From DAOTZS01 sp034434335 (GTDB lineage: Bacteria > Chloroflexota > Anaerolineae > CG2-30-64-16): DNA of 6,052 nt. Below the pieces are notes generated by a model that saw only the letters and a list, made by a program, of their open reading frames with translations, was not told where the DNA came from and ran no database searches. This document shows, piece after piece, positions 5,738 to 6,052 of this stretch (position 1 is its first letter; every line of letters begins with the position of its first letter). Made by a program: the position numbers and the translations under genes. The DNA lies in the NCBI GenBank assembly GCA_034434335.1, contig DAOTZS010000207.1, positions 1 to 6,052 of the forward strand, written 5' to 3'.

Positions 5738-6052
5738 ATGCCAGGCCTGGTTGTCATCCTGAGCGAACCGGGCCAGCCGGAGCTGGCCACCCTGCTCGAG
5801 CAGATGCTGGCTCCCCTGACCTATCCCAACTACCAGACGGCCCGCGTGATCCTGCCGGAGATGGGTGTGGCTGTGGGCCACACCGGCCCCCAGCGCCTTG
5901 CAGCCCCCCAGCCGGGCCAGGATGCCGCCGGCCAGGTGCTTGTCGTCCTGGAGGGCATGCCATCCGAGATGCCACAGCACGCGGCCCAACTGGGCCTGCC
6001 GGCCGACACATCCCCTGCGGCGGTGATCGCAGCCCTGGTAGCGCGCCAGGGC
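5738..6052 (+). CDS. Asparagine-synthase-like protein, N-terminal part (truncated by window edge)
   Basis: An open frame from ATG 5738 stays open for 105 codons to the window end, so the C-terminus is missing. The protein begins MPGLVVIL and has MGVAVGHTGPQRLA at about residues 41-54. These match the position and look of the opening strand and the 'GVALGHxRL' segment of class II glutamine amidotransferase domains in asparagine synthases. The catalytic Cys2 of active enzymes is replaced by Pro, so this domain should not hydrolyse glutamine. Such degenerate AsnB-like proteins are known from polysaccharide and peptide-modification loci, where the C-terminal ATP-dependent domain may use another nitrogen donor or do a different amide-forming step. 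It shares direction with the upstream flippase but is separated by the repeat region. The start is supported by AGGAG at 5723-5727. The family call rests on short N-terminal similarity only. Confidence 0.62.
   Translation, partial: MPGLVVILSEPGQPELATLLEQMLAPLTYPNYQTARVILPEMGVAVGHTGPQRLAAPQPGQDAAGQVLVVLEGMPSEMPQHAAQLGLPADTSPAAVIAALVARQG

Overview
The window looks like GC-rich chromosomal DNA from a member of the Chloroflexota, probably an Anaerolineae- or Caldilineae-type genome. The main reason is the first protein. It is a large secreted modular enzyme with Pro-Thr 'TPTPT' linkers, an SdrD-B-like domain and a short C-terminal hydrophobic/aromatic/basic end (YYVPMVVR), a layout I associate with surface proteins of this phylum. 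This assignment is inference; no marker gene is present.

Layout from left to right, with all genes on the + strand. Positions 21-220 hold a non-coding array of seven near-identical 18-base palindromes spaced exactly 29 bases apart, with a higher-order period of 87 bases. The array stops six bases before the first start codon. Positions 227-3205 encode a 992-residue exported alpha/beta hydrolase (esterase/PHB-depolymerase-like) with a DNRLRE-type beta domain, a PT linker, an SdrD-B-like domain and a second PT linker. Positions 3205-3936 encode a class I SAM-dependent methyltransferase. Positions 3933-5414 encode a multi-spanning Wzx-type oligosaccharide flippase. These three genes overlap stop-to-start (TAATG, then ATGA), so they almost certainly form one transcription unit with translational coupling.

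Positions 5415-5737 are non-coding. They hold a REP-like hairpin followed by a 174-base element with perfect 10-base terminal inverted repeats and three internal hairpin arms, which looks like a small non-autonomous mobile or intergenic repeat. After a ribosome binding site, a fourth gene starts at 5738 and runs off the window. Its visible 105 residues resemble the N-terminal domain of an asparagine-synthase-like protein in which the catalytic Cys2 is replaced by Pro.

The methyltransferase, flippase and asparagine-synthase-like gene together suggest the edge of a cell-surface or exported polysaccharide locus. The secreted hydrolase may act on the glycan or on an ester substituent of it, but its substrate cannot be read from the sequence. 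I see no CRISPR array, tRNA, rRNA or transposase gene. The most unusual features are the hairpin array, the structured element at 5501-5674 and the fusion architecture of the secreted hydrolase.
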